NCBI GenBank assembly: GCA_027449865.1
Contig: DAIDKV010000179.1
Span: 1 to 59,917, forward strand
Reading direction: 5' to 3'
Source of the DNA: Planctomycetales bacterium
GTDB taxonomy: Bacteria > Planctomycetota > Planctomycetia > Isosphaerales > Isosphaeraceae
DNA: 59,917 nucleotides
Shown: positions 42,805 through 51,124 of the stretch, piece by piece
Layout: each line of letters opens with the position of its first letter
Numbering within the stretch: position 1 is the stretch's first letter
The notes under the pieces: model-generated
What the model was told of the DNA's origin: nothing
Database searches by the model: none
What the model saw: only the letters and a program-made list of their open reading frames with translations
Translations under genes and position numbers: made by a program

Positions 42805-44193
42805 TCAATTGCCGGCTTCCGTCCTGGGTCGATCGTGCCTCTGGCCGGGAGCTTTCGACTCCATCTCCGCTAGCAGCTTCTCGATGAGCTTGTCCACCAG
42901 CGGGGTTCGGCCCTGGATGATTCCCTTCGCATCGACAACGAAAATCGAGGGAAATCCTCGGATGTGGTAGCGCTTGGCGATCGGCCCCAGGTCGTTGTTT
43001 CCGTCGTACCAGCTCGGCCAGGTCATCCGTTCTCGGGCCATCACCGCGCGGGCCTTTTCCTTGCTGTCGAGACAATCAACCCCCAACATTGCGAACGGCC
43101 GGCCCTGGAATCGCTCGACCAGCTCGCGCTCGTGCGGAACCATCGCCATGCAGGGCCCGCACCACGTCCCCCAGAAGACGAGCATCACCACCTTGCCTCG
43201 GTAATCGCTCAGCTTCATCGGCTTGCCGTTCATGTCGAGGCCCTCGATCTCCGGGGCCGGCTTGCCGGCGACCAGGTTGAACATCGCGTCGAGCCGGGCC
43301 TCGGCCACCTCTCCCAGCGTGGACCTTCGCGCGAGCCGCTTCTCGATCGCGGCACGATCGTCGGCCGTCAGCGGCTGCCCGTTTCGTTGCGCATCGGGCT
43401 CCTTCAGCAGGGCCTCCAGCTCGCGATGGCGGCGGGTGATGTACGGGATGTCGGCATAATCGGAGATCACCTCCTTGAAGAGGCAGAGACCCTCGGCCTG
43501 GATGGCTTCGGGATCGCACAGGCGACGCCCGAGATGAATGGCGAATTCCTCATCGGTCAGGTCGAACTCGCGGACCGAATTCCTGGCCATGTTGAACATG
43601 CGTCGCTTCGGCCGGCCCTCGGTCTTCCGGGCGTAGGTCACGAGCATGGCCTTGCGGATTAGGTACTGAGCCAGGGCGAGCCTGGCCAGCCCCTTCGCCT
43701 CTCGGCCCCGGGCCGACGCGTAGAATCCAAGCAGCAGGGCCTCGCTCCAGGGGCTCGCCACGTTCTCGAGGTTCAGGCCAATACGCACGGCCTCGGGGTC
43801 GTCGCCATAATGGCGGACCAGCAGCGCCCCAGCGCGGGCGACCTGATCGCCGTAGGACCCAATGTCGCGGGGGCCGACGTCGACCGCCCAGACCAGGGCG
43901 TCGCGCGAGGCAAGGTCGTCGGGCTTCGTCTCGGCCAGGTCGACCACGCGCCGGGCATATTCGGCGGCCAGGTCAATGGGCTGCTTCGCGGAGGCCCTGG
44001 ATTTATCACGCGATCCCTCTTCCCTATTGGCTTTCCGCAATGCCTGGATCGCGACATCGTACTCGGCCCGGATCTTCTTGTATCGCTCGGCGATCGTTGG
44101 ATCGGGAGTGAGGGATGGGGCCTTCGGCTCGTCGGCCCTCGCGGATGGGATGGCGAGGAAGATGGCGAGACTCGCCAGGGCAAACGTTCTCAC
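42805..44193 (-). CDS. Exported TlpA-like thioredoxin-fold protein
   Basis: The 462-residue product has a signal peptide (MRTFALASLAIFLAIPSARA). A long helical N-terminal domain (residues 25-310) follows, and then a redoxin/TlpA domain starting at GKPAPEIEGLDMNGKPMKLS with the active site WCGPC near residue 353 and a cis-Pro in IRGFPSIFVVD. It is probably a periplasmic thiol-disulfide oxidoreductase, perhaps a reductant for cytochrome maturation or another exported protein. The N-terminal helical domain is typical of large planctomycete TlpA proteins. It stands alone behind the RAYT element. Confidence 0.9.
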   Translation of the reverse strand: MRTFALASLAIFLAIPSARADEPKAPSLTPDPTIAERYKKIRAEYDVAIQALRKANREEGSRDKSRASAKQPIDLAAEYARRVVDLAETKPDDLASRDALVWAVDVGPRDIGSYGDQVARAGALLVRHYGDDPEAVRIGLNLENVASPWSEALLLGFYASARGREAKGLARLALAQYLIRKAMLVTYARKTEGRPKRRMFNMARNSVREFDLTDEEFAIHLGRRLCDPEAIQAEGLCLFKEVISDYADIPYITRRHRELEALLKEPDAQRNGQPLTADDRAAIEKRLARRSTLGEVAEARLDAMFNLVAGKPAPEIEGLDMNGKPMKLSDYRGKVVMLVFWGTWCGPCMAMVPHERELVERFQGRPFAMLGVDCLDSKEKARAVMARERMTWPSWYDGNNDLGPIAKRYHIRGFPSIFVVDAKGIIQGRTPLVDKLIEKLLAEMESKAPGQRHDRPRTEAGN

Positions 44194-44362
44194 GTGAGAA
44201 GCCTCCGGATTCGAGGTTGAGTCGATCGCGCCTGCTGCCTTCTATTCAAGAAGCGTCAATCACGATAAATCTGACCGACGAAATGCCTCAGGCTGCTCGA
44301 TCCTGATGGGAATGGCAGGGGGAGACCAATAGGGCCTGTTCATTTTTCCTTTCGAGGAGATA

Positions 44363-44587
44363 ATGTCCGTTCATAATAGCACGTCTCCATGGCGGACAGA
44401 CGAAATAAATGTGCCCCAGATCACCCGGATTCTCGCCTGGAAGGTAGAGGACGTGCCGTTCGGGTCAGAAGCCTATCTGGACAGGACCAAAAAAGGGGAC
44501 GCAAATCCTCTCGCCGCCTTGGCTTTCATTAGAATCAGCACTTTTCCTCGGTCCCAGCTCTTCATGCGGGGGCGTTCCACGAATTAG
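44363..44587 (+). CDS. Possible small protein or gene remnant
   Basis: The 74-residue frame begins ATG behind GAGGAG (5-base spacing) and reads MSVHNSTSPWRTDEINVPQI, ending RSQLFMRGRSTN. It lies in a less GC-rich stretch. It contains the DNA motif GGGGACGCA at 44495-44503 preceded by an A-run, similar to the RAYT repeats, so the C-terminal part may be repeat-derived. No family is recognised. The rest of the gap 44194-44654 shows nothing else. Confidence 0.3.
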   Translation: MSVHNSTSPWRTDEINVPQITRILAWKVEDVPFGSEAYLDRTKKGDANPLAALAFIRISTFPRSQLFMRGRSTN

Positions 44588-44654
44588 CAAGAAGTTTGCT
44601 GGCTGCCACCGAGAAAGCGCTCGACTGGATTCCCTCCGCGATGCGGACCCTCAA

Positions 44655-45188
44655 TCACGCGCCTCCCTCGTCGAAGAGGCGGGCGCGGAAGCCGGCCCAT
44701 TCCGAGGTGCGTGCGGGCTCGTTGCGGTGGCGGGTGAAGTAGTCGGTTAGCAGCCGGTCCATCAGGTCGAACCGCTCGGAGAGCGCCCGGAGGATCGCGA
44801 CGGCCAGCGCCTCGGCGGCCCTGGGGTTATCGCGACGGAGCGACTCGTGCTCGGGGTGGTTCAGCGTGAGGAACCAGACGTCGGACGTCGCCCGGACCGC
44901 GACGGAGGGGGGATCGGGTCGGAAGAACGACGTCGTGCCGAAGACCGAGGGCGCGGTGATCGTCGTGATGACTTCGCGACGACCGTTCGCGAAGGTTCGA
45001 TCGATCTGGGCGGTCCCCTCGATCAGGAACGAGAGGTGGTCGTTCGGCTGGTCCTGGGCGAGCAGGATTGCACCGCTGGCGGCCCGCGACTCGGCGAGGG
45101 CGGCCAGGATCGCCCGCTTGCTCTCGGAGTCGACCTCGCCGAGCCAGGGAGCGGACATGAAACGCTGGGTGGCTTCAGGATCGATCAT
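44655..45188 (-). CDS. Cyclic nucleotide-binding domain protein (no DNA-binding domain)
   Basis: The 177-residue product shows a CNMP-binding beta-barrel: AILLAQDQPNDHLSFLIEGT, AQIDRTFANGRREVITTITA and SVFGTTSFFRPDPPSVAVRA, followed by a helix with LTLNHPEHESLRRDNPRAAE. The phosphate-binding Arg-Ala pair is not evident, so the ligand may differ or be absent. There is no C-terminal helix-turn-helix, unlike Crp. It may be a stand-alone sensor. Start at 45188 (MIDPEATQRFMSAPW) is natural; the frame is open to 45617 with non-protein-like text. It is divergent from the Cys-rich lipoprotein gene. Confidence 0.78.
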   Translation of the reverse strand: MIDPEATQRFMSAPWLGEVDSESKRAILAALAESRAASGAILLAQDQPNDHLSFLIEGTAQIDRTFANGRREVITTITAPSVFGTTSFFRPDPPSVAVRATSDVWFLTLNHPEHESLRRDNPRAAEALAVAILRALSERFDLMDRLLTDYFTRHRNEPARTSEWAGFRARLFDEGGA

Positions 45189-45510
45189 CGACCAGCCTCT
45201 ATCGGATCGCCGGCCCAACCGCCGCCGACCGCCACAACGGGGACGATGCGCGGCCATCGGGCCCGGGCTCTTGCGAAAAGGGGACGGCTCTCCGGGTCCA
45301 CCCCCATTGTTCACATTGTGTCGGGGGCGGCAATCGTGCTGTTTTTTTTGCACGGTCGGATCCTGTCGCGTCGGCGCGAATCCACCCCGACAAATCGGTC
45401 CGATCGGCCCGTCCCGGCGGCCGATCCCTAGGACAACGACTTCCGGGGCCGGGCGGCGCGGGTGCCCCTCGGCTCGACGGATCGACCACCACCAGGCGGG
45501 AGGAGACGCC
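45189..45510. other. Divergent intergenic region
   Basis: The 322 bases between two divergent genes hold no supported gene. A T-run (GTTTTTTTTG) lies near 45340. The right end, GGGAGGAGACGCC, is the ribosome binding site of the lipoprotein gene. Confidence 0.45.
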
Positions 45511-46728
45511 ATGCGTCTTCGCGACTCGGCGATCGTGACGATTTTGCTGCTGGGCCTCTCCGGTTGCGCCGGCGTCCAGCCTCGCCTGGGGTGGATGCAG
45601 CCATCCTCCTCGGGCACTCAGGATTCCGAGGGAAGGCCCCTCTCGCGGCTGGCCTTCTGGCGGCACCACTCCGCCGACGATCAGGCCGCCTCGGCCGACG
45701 AAACGACCCTGGCAAGCCGTGACGAGGCGAACAGCCGGCCCCGCCTGCTCCGCCGCCTTCCGGTGGTGAGCCGGTTCTTCAAGGACGAGAGCGCCGAGGA
45801 GTCGTACGACCTGGGCTCGCCGGCCACCCGGTACGCCCGCGGATTGCTGAGCCCGCCGGCCAACGCGGTTGCGACGGCCTCACCCGCCCCTTCGACGGCC
45901 ACTCGCCCGATTCAGACCACTTCCGCCAGCGTGCCGACTTCCGAGACCCCGTCGCTCCGCGAGCTGACGGTCAACCTGGCCGGCAATCGGCCGGATGTCG
46001 ACGCGGCGACGGTTCCGGTGCGCAACCCGGCCGCGATGCCGCCTCCGCTCCAGAACACGCCGTCCACCGCCAACATCCCAGCGCCCCCGCTGGCGCCGGC
46101 GACGATGCCGAACCTCGGCCCGGATAACGTCCCGCCACCGACGGCCGTTCCTGGTCCGGCGCCGAGCATCGAGTCGCCCGACCTCGTCCCGGCACCGCCT
46201 TCCACCCCGGCCGCGCCGGCCGCTCGTCCGGCGGCCCCGTCGTCCTCGACGCCCGAGCCGCAACCCGCTCCAAAGCAGGCTGCCACCGAGACCGCCAGCC
46301 CGGCCTCAACGGTGACCTCGACACCGGGACCGGCCTGGCCGGTCGAGACTCCGTCGGTCGAGTCGAGCTACCTGGGCTCTGTCCAGTCCTCCGGCCAGTC
46401 GGTCGTGATGCCGTCGGCCCAGGGCGGATACGTCTCGGGCGGGTGTGAGTCTCCCTGTGGCGCGAAGTGCAAGATTCACAAACTCTGCCCGCTGAAGAAG
46501 CACAAGCAGATGGTCGCCTCGACGGTCGTGCTGCCTTCGGGCCAGGGGTCGGTCTCGTCGTGCGAGGCGACCGTGCCCTGCAAGAAGGAATGTTTCCTGA
46601 AGAAGTGGCTGCACCACAAGTCGAGCTGCAAGCTCAAGGGATGCAAGGGCTGCAAGAGCTGCGCCTACTGTGGCGAGGCTCCGTCGATGGTCTCGGCGCA
46701 GGGGCCGATGGTCTCCTCGCAGTGGTGA
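45511..46728 (+). CDS. Exported lipoprotein with Pro/Ala linker and Cys/Lys-rich tail
   Basis: The 405-residue product begins MRLRDSAIVTILLLGLSGCA with a lipobox LSGC at residue 19. Residues 20-120 are charged. Residues 120-300 are a low-complexity Pro/Ala/Thr/Ser linker. The C-terminal 90 residues contain 12 cysteines among many lysines (CESPCGAKCKIHKLC, CKKECFLKKW, CKLKGCKGCKSCAYC). These could bind metal or form cross-links in the envelope. A GGAGGAG site lies 6 bases before the ATG. The frame is open upstream to 44866, but that text mirrors the neighbour. Function unknown. Confidence 0.78.
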   Translation: MRLRDSAIVTILLLGLSGCAGVQPRLGWMQPSSSGTQDSEGRPLSRLAFWRHHSADDQAASADETTLASRDEANSRPRLLRRLPVVSRFFKDESAEESYDLGSPATRYARGLLSPPANAVATASPAPSTATRPIQTTSASVPTSETPSLRELTVNLAGNRPDVDAATVPVRNPAAMPPPLQNTPSTANIPAPPLAPATMPNLGPDNVPPPTAVPGPAPSIESPDLVPAPPSTPAAPAARPAAPSSSTPEPQPAPKQAATETASPASTVTSTPGPAWPVETPSVESSYLGSVQSSGQSVVMPSAQGGYVSGGCESPCGAKCKIHKLCPLKKHKQMVASTVVLPSGQGSVSSCEATVPCKKECFLKKWLHHKSSCKLKGCKGCKSCAYCGEAPSMVSAQGPMVSSQW

Positions 46729-46762
46729 TCCATCGGGAAAAGAGCGTCCTGCGGGCGCGGGT

Positions 46763-47812
46763 TCAGAACGGCAGGAGCCGACGGAACCCGTGCCCGAGGA
46801 TGACCGGATAGAGCATCAAATTCCTCGCCATCGCCGACGCCGCCGAGTAGCCCGGCACCACGGACGAATCCCCCTGGCGACGTCGAGCCAGGCACTCGGC
46901 CAGGGCCCTTAAATGAGAGGGCCCGAATGGTCCGTCGTGGATGCGTGCGATCCGACCGATCGGCAGTCCCGACTCGCCGTGAAGCGCCCCGAGCCAACCT
47001 CCCAGAATCGCACCGATCGAGTCGCTGTCGCCACCGACCGAGACCGCATCGACGAGGGTGGCGAACACGTCGCCGGCATGTCGCAAAAAGGCAAACGTCG
47101 CGAAGGCGAGCGTCTGGACGACGAACCCCGATGTCCCGCACTCATGGGCCGCCTCGAGAACCGACGCCCCGGATTCGGCCAGCGATCGGGCCCGGTCAAT
47201 CGCGCCGGCCAGTTCCGGATCGGTGACGACCCGCCGGCCCTCAGCCTGGCAGACGAAGGGGCTGACATCGCCCGGCCGCCGCGAGCAGGCCGCGGCGATC
47301 TCCGCGACATAAAGCGCGCCCTCGACCGCCCGGATATCGAGGTGGGTGACCTCGGCCAGGGCCCGGCCGAACGCGAGGCGATTCTCGGCGTCCTCGCGGA
47401 AAAACGTCCCGACCACCGCCGCTCGCATCGCGGCGCCGTTGCCGGCGGATCGAACCCCGGTCGGCCGGATCCCCAGGGCGATTCGGGCGCACGAAAGGAT
47501 CGTCGCCCGCCCAACGCCCCACGGAAGCCGCCCGAACCAGCCGAGCAGCGACCGCCGAAATACACCGACGCAAAGGTCGACATCATCAGGATGCCGGGCG
47601 ATCGCCTGCGCGATCAGGGCCGATTGCTCGGTGTCGTCGGAAACGAAGCCGATCGAGCCGAGCAGCCGAAAGCGATCGAGACGGCCAAACCGCCGGGCGA
47701 TCGCCGTTGCCGACATCCCCTCGGCGGGCAGTCCCAGAGCGTCGCCGAGCGCGATGCCGAGCAAGGTCCCGACAAGTCGGTCGTGCAGATCGATCGGATC
47801 GTCCGGCGTCAT
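46763..47812 (-). CDS. ADP-ribosylglycohydrolase family protein
   Basis: The 349-residue product shows ADP-ribosyl hydrolase (DraG/ARH) motifs: [16 protein letters not shown] at residues 17-32, [12 protein letters not shown] at 57-68 with metal-binding Asp pair, and near the C-terminus [14 protein letters not shown] with further Mg ligands. It should remove ADP-ribose from proteins or other targets using two Mg ions. No ADP-ribosyltransferase gene is nearby. The start at 47812 ([15 protein letters not shown]) precedes the first motif; the frame is open to 48988 over the convergent esterase and that part is not accepted. Confidence 0.88.
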   Translation of the reverse strand: MTPDDPIDLHDRLVGTLLGIALGDALGLPAEGMSATAIARRFGRLDRFRLLGSIGFVSDDTEQSALIAQAIARHPDDVDLCVGVFRRSLLGWFGRLPWGVGRATILSCARIALGIRPTGVRSAGNGAAMRAAVVGTFFREDAENRLAFGRALAEVTHLDIRAVEGALYVAEIAAACSRRPGDVSPFVCQAEGRRVVTDPELAGAIDRARSLAESGASVLEAAHECGTSGFVVQTLAFATFAFLRHAGDVFATLVDAVSVGGDSDSIGAILGGWLGALHGESGLPIGRIARIHDGPFGPSHLRALAECLARRRQGDSSVVPGYSAASAMARNLMLYPVILGHGFRRLLPF

Positions 47813-47995
47813 CGTTTCACCGACGGGAAGCGAGGAGCAAAACCTCCATCCGACCATCCTATCGCACGCGACCGGATCGGGGCCAGGTCTGGGTCGTTGT
47901 CCGACGATCGGCGCCCGGTTATCCTCGGTCCGAACCCGACGGGCCAGGGTCGTGGCGGCCGTCGGAGATCCACCGCCCTCCCTCGGAGTCGCGCC

Positions 47996-48994
47996 ATGAG
48001 ACTGCTCGCCGCCTGCTCGATCGTCTTCTCCATGGCCCTCTCGGCCGCGATGGCCGCGCCGCCGGACAACCTCTACCACCTCGGGCCCGATTCGGAACCG
48101 CATCCCGAGGTGCCGAAGGGGAAGGTCGTTGGGCCGAGCGTCCTCAAAAGCGAGGTCTACCCGGGGACCACCCGGAATTACTGGGTCTACATCCCCGCAC
48201 AATATGACCCGACGAAACCAGCCTGCCTGATGGTCTTCCAGGACGGTCATGCCTTCCTCGGTCCGAAGGGGGACTACCGGATCCCAACCGTCTTCGACAA
48301 CCTGATCTACCGCCGCGAGATGCCGGTGACGATCGGCGTCTTCATCAACCCGGGTCACACCGAGAAGCAAAAAGAGGCGACGGATTCCAACTGGGGCGAT
48401 GGGACGACCAACCGTCGGGTCGAGTACAACGCGCTCGATGACCGCTATTCCCGCCTGATCGTGAATGAGTTGCTCCCCACGCTGAAGAAGGATTTCCGGA
48501 TCTCGGACGACCCCGAATGCCGGGCGATCGCCGGCGCCAGTTCGGGGGCGATCTGTGCGTTCACGGTGGCCTGGCACCGGCCCGACCAGTTCCGGAAGGT
48601 CATCAGCACGATCGGGAGCTTCACAAACATCATGGGCGGCCATGTTTACCCCGACCTGGTCCGCCAGGCCGAGCACAAGCCGATCCGGATCTTCCTTCAG
48701 GACGGTGCCAACGACAACCGAGGCACCCGCCGCGGCGGAGCCTACGACCCGAAGTGGGACTGGCACGCGCAGAACCGCAAGATGCTCGCCGCGCTCTCGG
48801 AAAAAGGTTACGATGTGAATTATGTCTGGGGAATTGGAACGCACTCGAACAAGCAGGGCGGCGCGATCATGCCCGAGATGCTCCGATGGCTCTGGCGCGA
48901 CCACCCCAGACCCGACGACCCGAAGGACGCCAGCAACCGCGGGCCGCTCGCCGCTCCCGAGCCGACCGCAACCGCCGCGCCTGCCCACCCGTAA
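47996..48994 (+). CDS. Exported esterase of the alpha/beta hydrolase (esterase D-like) type
   Basis: The 332-residue product has a signal peptide (residues 1-20, SAAMAAPP). The nucleophile elbow GASSG places Ser182 as catalytic residue, and [20 protein letters not shown] with a following [10 protein letters not shown] is the entry typical of Fes/esterase-D-like enzymes. The likely acid and base lie in [11 protein letters not shown] and [10 protein letters not shown]. It would hydrolyse esters outside the cytoplasm, perhaps of sugars or siderophores. Start at 47996 directly precedes the signal peptide. The small membrane protein gene follows after 22 bases. Confidence 0.87.
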   Translation: MRLLAACSIVFSMALSAAMAAPPDNLYHLGPDSEPHPEVPKGKVVGPSVLKSEVYPGTTRNYWVYIPAQYDPTKPACLMVFQDGHAFLGPKGDYRIPTVFDNLIYRREMPVTIGVFINPGHTEKQKEATDSNWGDGTTNRRVEYNALDDRYSRLIVNELLPTLKKDFRISDDPECRAIAGASSGAICAFTVAWHRPDQFRKVISTIGSFTNIMGGHVYPDLVRQAEHKPIRIFLQDGANDNRGTRRGGAYDPKWDWHAQNRKMLAALSEKGYDVNYVWGIGTHSNKQGGAIMPEMLRWLWRDHPRPDDPKDASNRGPLAAPEPTATAAPAHP

Positions 48995-49016
48995 TCCGAC
49001 GGTGGAGGACCCATTC

Positions 49017-49409
49017 GTGGATTCCGCCGACGAGATCCGGCGCGCGCTGATCGCCGGATTGTTCCTGTGGTCACTGCTCTCGCTCGGGACGGCAACGGCC
49101 GGGCTTTATGCTCGCCCGGGCGAGACGATGCGCGCCTTCTGGTTCATGAGCGCCCTCTGGGGGCTGATCGACGGCCTGATCGCCCTCTACGCGCTCCTCG
49201 CCGATCCGCAAACGCCCGCTCAACTCCTCCCCATCTTCCGATTCAACGCCGGTCTCGATGGGCTCTACATCGCCGCCGGCGCGGGGATCGCCTCTCGAAA
49301 GGGTCCAAGGGCACGCGGGTTCGGCCTCGCGGTGATCGTGCAGGGCGTCTTCCTCCTGATGTTCGACGGCTATTTCTGGTGGCGATGCGCGCGGGTGATC
49401 GTCGGATGA
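49017..49409 (+). CDS. Small four-helix membrane protein
   Basis: The 130-residue product has four hydrophobic helices: LIAGLFLWSLLSLGTATAGL, FWFMSALWGLIDGLIALYAL, LDGLYIAAGAGI and GFGLAVIVQGVFLLMFDGYF. GTG at 49017 is chosen as start because GGAGGA ends 7 bases upstream; the frame is open further 5' but overlaps the esterase. It is in the same direction as the esterase gene (22-base gap), so probably co-transcribed. Function unknown. Confidence 0.72.
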   Translation: MDSADEIRRALIAGLFLWSLLSLGTATAGLYARPGETMRAFWFMSALWGLIDGLIALYALLADPQTPAQLLPIFRFNAGLDGLYIAAGAGIASRKGPRARGFGLAVIVQGVFLLMFDGYFWWRCARVIVG

Positions 49410-49497
49410 CAACCAACCGCCAGGAGCGCGCGTACCGGCTCCAGCCATAGATCCCTGCGACACCAGAGTCTGCGTCACATCCAGAGACCAGGGCAAT

Positions 49498-49515
49498 CTA
49501 CTACAATTGTAGAAT
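49498..49515 (+). promoter_or_regulatory. BlaI/CopY-type palindromic operator with overlapping -10
   Basis: CTACAATTGTAG (49501-49512) is a perfect palindrome containing TACA-N2-TGTA, the half-site spacing recognised by BlaI/MecI/CopY winged-helix repressors. TAGAAT (49510-49515) overlaps it as a likely -10 box; the -35 is poor. It lies about 130 bases before the EF-hand methyltransferase gene. No BlaI gene is in the window. Confidence 0.55.
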
Positions 49516-49645
49516 TCCGCGGCGGTCGTGGATGGTCTTCTGGAGACGATCGACGCAGTCCCTTCGACAAAACGCGAGCGGTCGTCCGTCCCTGGTGTCT
49601 CCGAGCCCGCGTGCCTCCGTTTCCAGTGATAAAGGAGGACGAACC

Positions 49646-50533
49646 ATGAAGCGATCTCTGTTCGTGTTGAGCGTGGTCTCGGGTGCCGCTCTGGCGGTGG
49701 GATCGATGGTCGTGGTGGCCCAGCCGCCGGGCGGACCGGGCCGCGGCGGTCCGCCGAACCCGCTCTTGCAGGCGTTCGACACCGACCATGACGGCACCCT
49801 CTCGGCGGCCGAGATCGATGCCGCCTCGGCCAGGCTTCGCGAGCGCGACGCCAACCACGACGGCAAGCTCACCGCCGACGAGTTACCCCGCGGACCCGGT
49901 CGCGGGCCCGGCCGCGGCGGCCCAGGCGCCAGCAGGCCCGACGCCGCCAGCGACCTCAGCAAGCCACCTCTGCCGAAGGACGACGGCGAGAAGCGCATCC
50001 TCGCCGCCATCGAGAAGGCCCGCCAGGGCGAGCGGTACGCGAACGTCTCCACCGCCGACGGCCGCCTCCTCCGCCAGCTTGCCGAGTCGATCGGCGCCCG
50101 TCGGATCGTCGAACTCGGCACGTCCACCGGCGAGTCGGGCCTCTGGTTCTCGCTCGCGCTCCGCAAGACCGGCGGCAAGCTCTATACCCACGACATCGAC
50201 CCCGGCCGGATCGCCGTGGCCCGCGAAAACTTCAAGCAGGGCGGCGTCGACGACCTCATCATCATCACCGAGGGCGACGCCCACCAGACCGCCGTCCGCA
50301 ACCACGACCCGATCGATCTTCTCTTCATCGACGCCGAGAAGCCGGGATACGACGCCTATTTGAAGGAACTGCTCCCCTACGTACGACCCGGCGGCCTGAT
50401 CGTCGCCCACAACATGCGACAACCCGCCCCGAACCCCCGATACATCGAGGCCATCACCACCAACCCCAACCTCGACACCTCATTCGTCCTGATGGACGGC
50501 GCCGGCGTCGGGATCACCCTCAAAAAAAGGTAA
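49646..50533 (+). CDS. Exported fusion of two EF-hands with an O-methyltransferase domain
   Basis: The 295-residue product has a signal peptide (residues 1-26, ending VVVAQ). Two EF-hand loops, D45-x-D-x-D-G to E56 and D68-x-N-x-D-G to E79, are followed by a Gly/Pro linker. Residues 112-295 form an O-methyltransferase: GERYANVSTADGRLLRQLAE, SAM-binding VELGTSTGESG at 155-165, YTHDIDPGR and DLLFIDAEKPGYDAYLKELL. The COMT-type Asp-Asn metal pair is replaced by His-Asn (AHNM). AAAGGAGGA gives a very strong ribosome binding site. An exported SAM enzyme is unusual, since SAM is cytoplasmic. It probably heads an operon with the next two genes. Confidence 0.88.
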   Translation: MKRSLFVLSVVSGAALAVGSMVVVAQPPGGPGRGGPPNPLLQAFDTDHDGTLSAAEIDAASARLRERDANHDGKLTADELPRGPGRGPGRGGPGASRPDAASDLSKPPLPKDDGEKRILAAIEKARQGERYANVSTADGRLLRQLAESIGARRIVELGTSTGESGLWFSLALRKTGGKLYTHDIDPGRIAVARENFKQGGVDDLIIITEGDAHQTAVRNHDPIDLLFIDAEKPGYDAYLKELLPYVRPGGLIVAHNMRQPAPNPRYIEAITTNPNLDTSFVLMDGAGVGITLKKR

Positions 50534-50541
50534 TCCGAGCG

Positions 50542-51087
50542 ATGAAGCGAACGATCGTTCTGGTCAGTCTCACGATCGGCGCGGCCATCCTGGCCGGGAC
50601 CGTCCGGGCCCAGCGCCCGGGTGGTCCTGGCGGAATGCCGGGTCGCGGATTCCCGCCGCCTCCCGTGATGGCCGCACTCGACGCCAACGGCGACGGCGAG
50701 ATCTCGGCGAAGGAGATCGACAACGCCTCCGCGTCGCTCCGAACTCTCGATCGAAACCACGACGGCAAGCTCTCGCGCGAGGAACTGCTGGGCGCCCCCC
50801 GAGGATTCGGCAGACCCGGCGGCCCCGACCCCGGCGAGCTGGTCACCCGGATGATGGCGTTCGACAAAAACAGCGACAGCAAGCTCAGCCGCGATGAACT
50901 CCCCGAACGGATGCGCGGCCTGATGGAACGGGCCGACACCAACAAGGACGGCTTCGTCGACCGCGACGAGCTGACCCGGCTGGCGCGCGAGCAGGGCGGA
51001 CGCGGCCGTGGCCCCGGCGGCGAAGGCGAACGTCGCGGACCCGGACGAGAAGGCGGACGCGGACCTGGCCAGGATCACGACGATTGA
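50542..51087 (+). CDS. Exported protein with four EF-hand loops
   Basis: The 181-residue product has a signal peptide (residues 1-23). Four EF-hand loops are visible: D47-x-N-x-D-G to E58, D70-x-N-x-D-G to E81, D108-x-N-x-D-S to E119 and D132-x-N-x-D-G to E143. The third has Ser instead of Gly at loop position 6 and may be weak. The tail is Gly/Arg-rich. It is expected to bind calcium outside the cytoplasm. It starts 8 bases after the methyltransferase fusion, whose EF-hand part it resembles, and ends 37 bases before the ApbE gene. Confidence 0.9.
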   Translation: MKRTIVLVSLTIGAAILAGTVRAQRPGGPGGMPGRGFPPPPVMAALDANGDGEISAKEIDNASASLRTLDRNHDGKLSREELLGAPRGFGRPGGPDPGELVTRMMAFDKNSDSKLSRDELPERMRGLMERADTNKDGFVDRDELTRLAREQGGRGRGPGGEGERRGPGREGGRGPGQDHDD

Positions 51088-51124
51088 CCGCCTCCAGGAC
51101 AATCCCCAGGGAGCCCCTCAACCC

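Noticed and set aside
44866-45510. Upstream extension of the Cys-rich lipoprotein
   Set aside because: It mirrors the cyclic-nucleotide-binding gene. The signal peptide and ribosome binding site fix the start at 45511.
47813-48988. Long N-terminal extension of the ADP-ribosylglycohydrolase
   Set aside because: It runs antisense over the esterase gene, and family members begin near [15 protein letters not shown].
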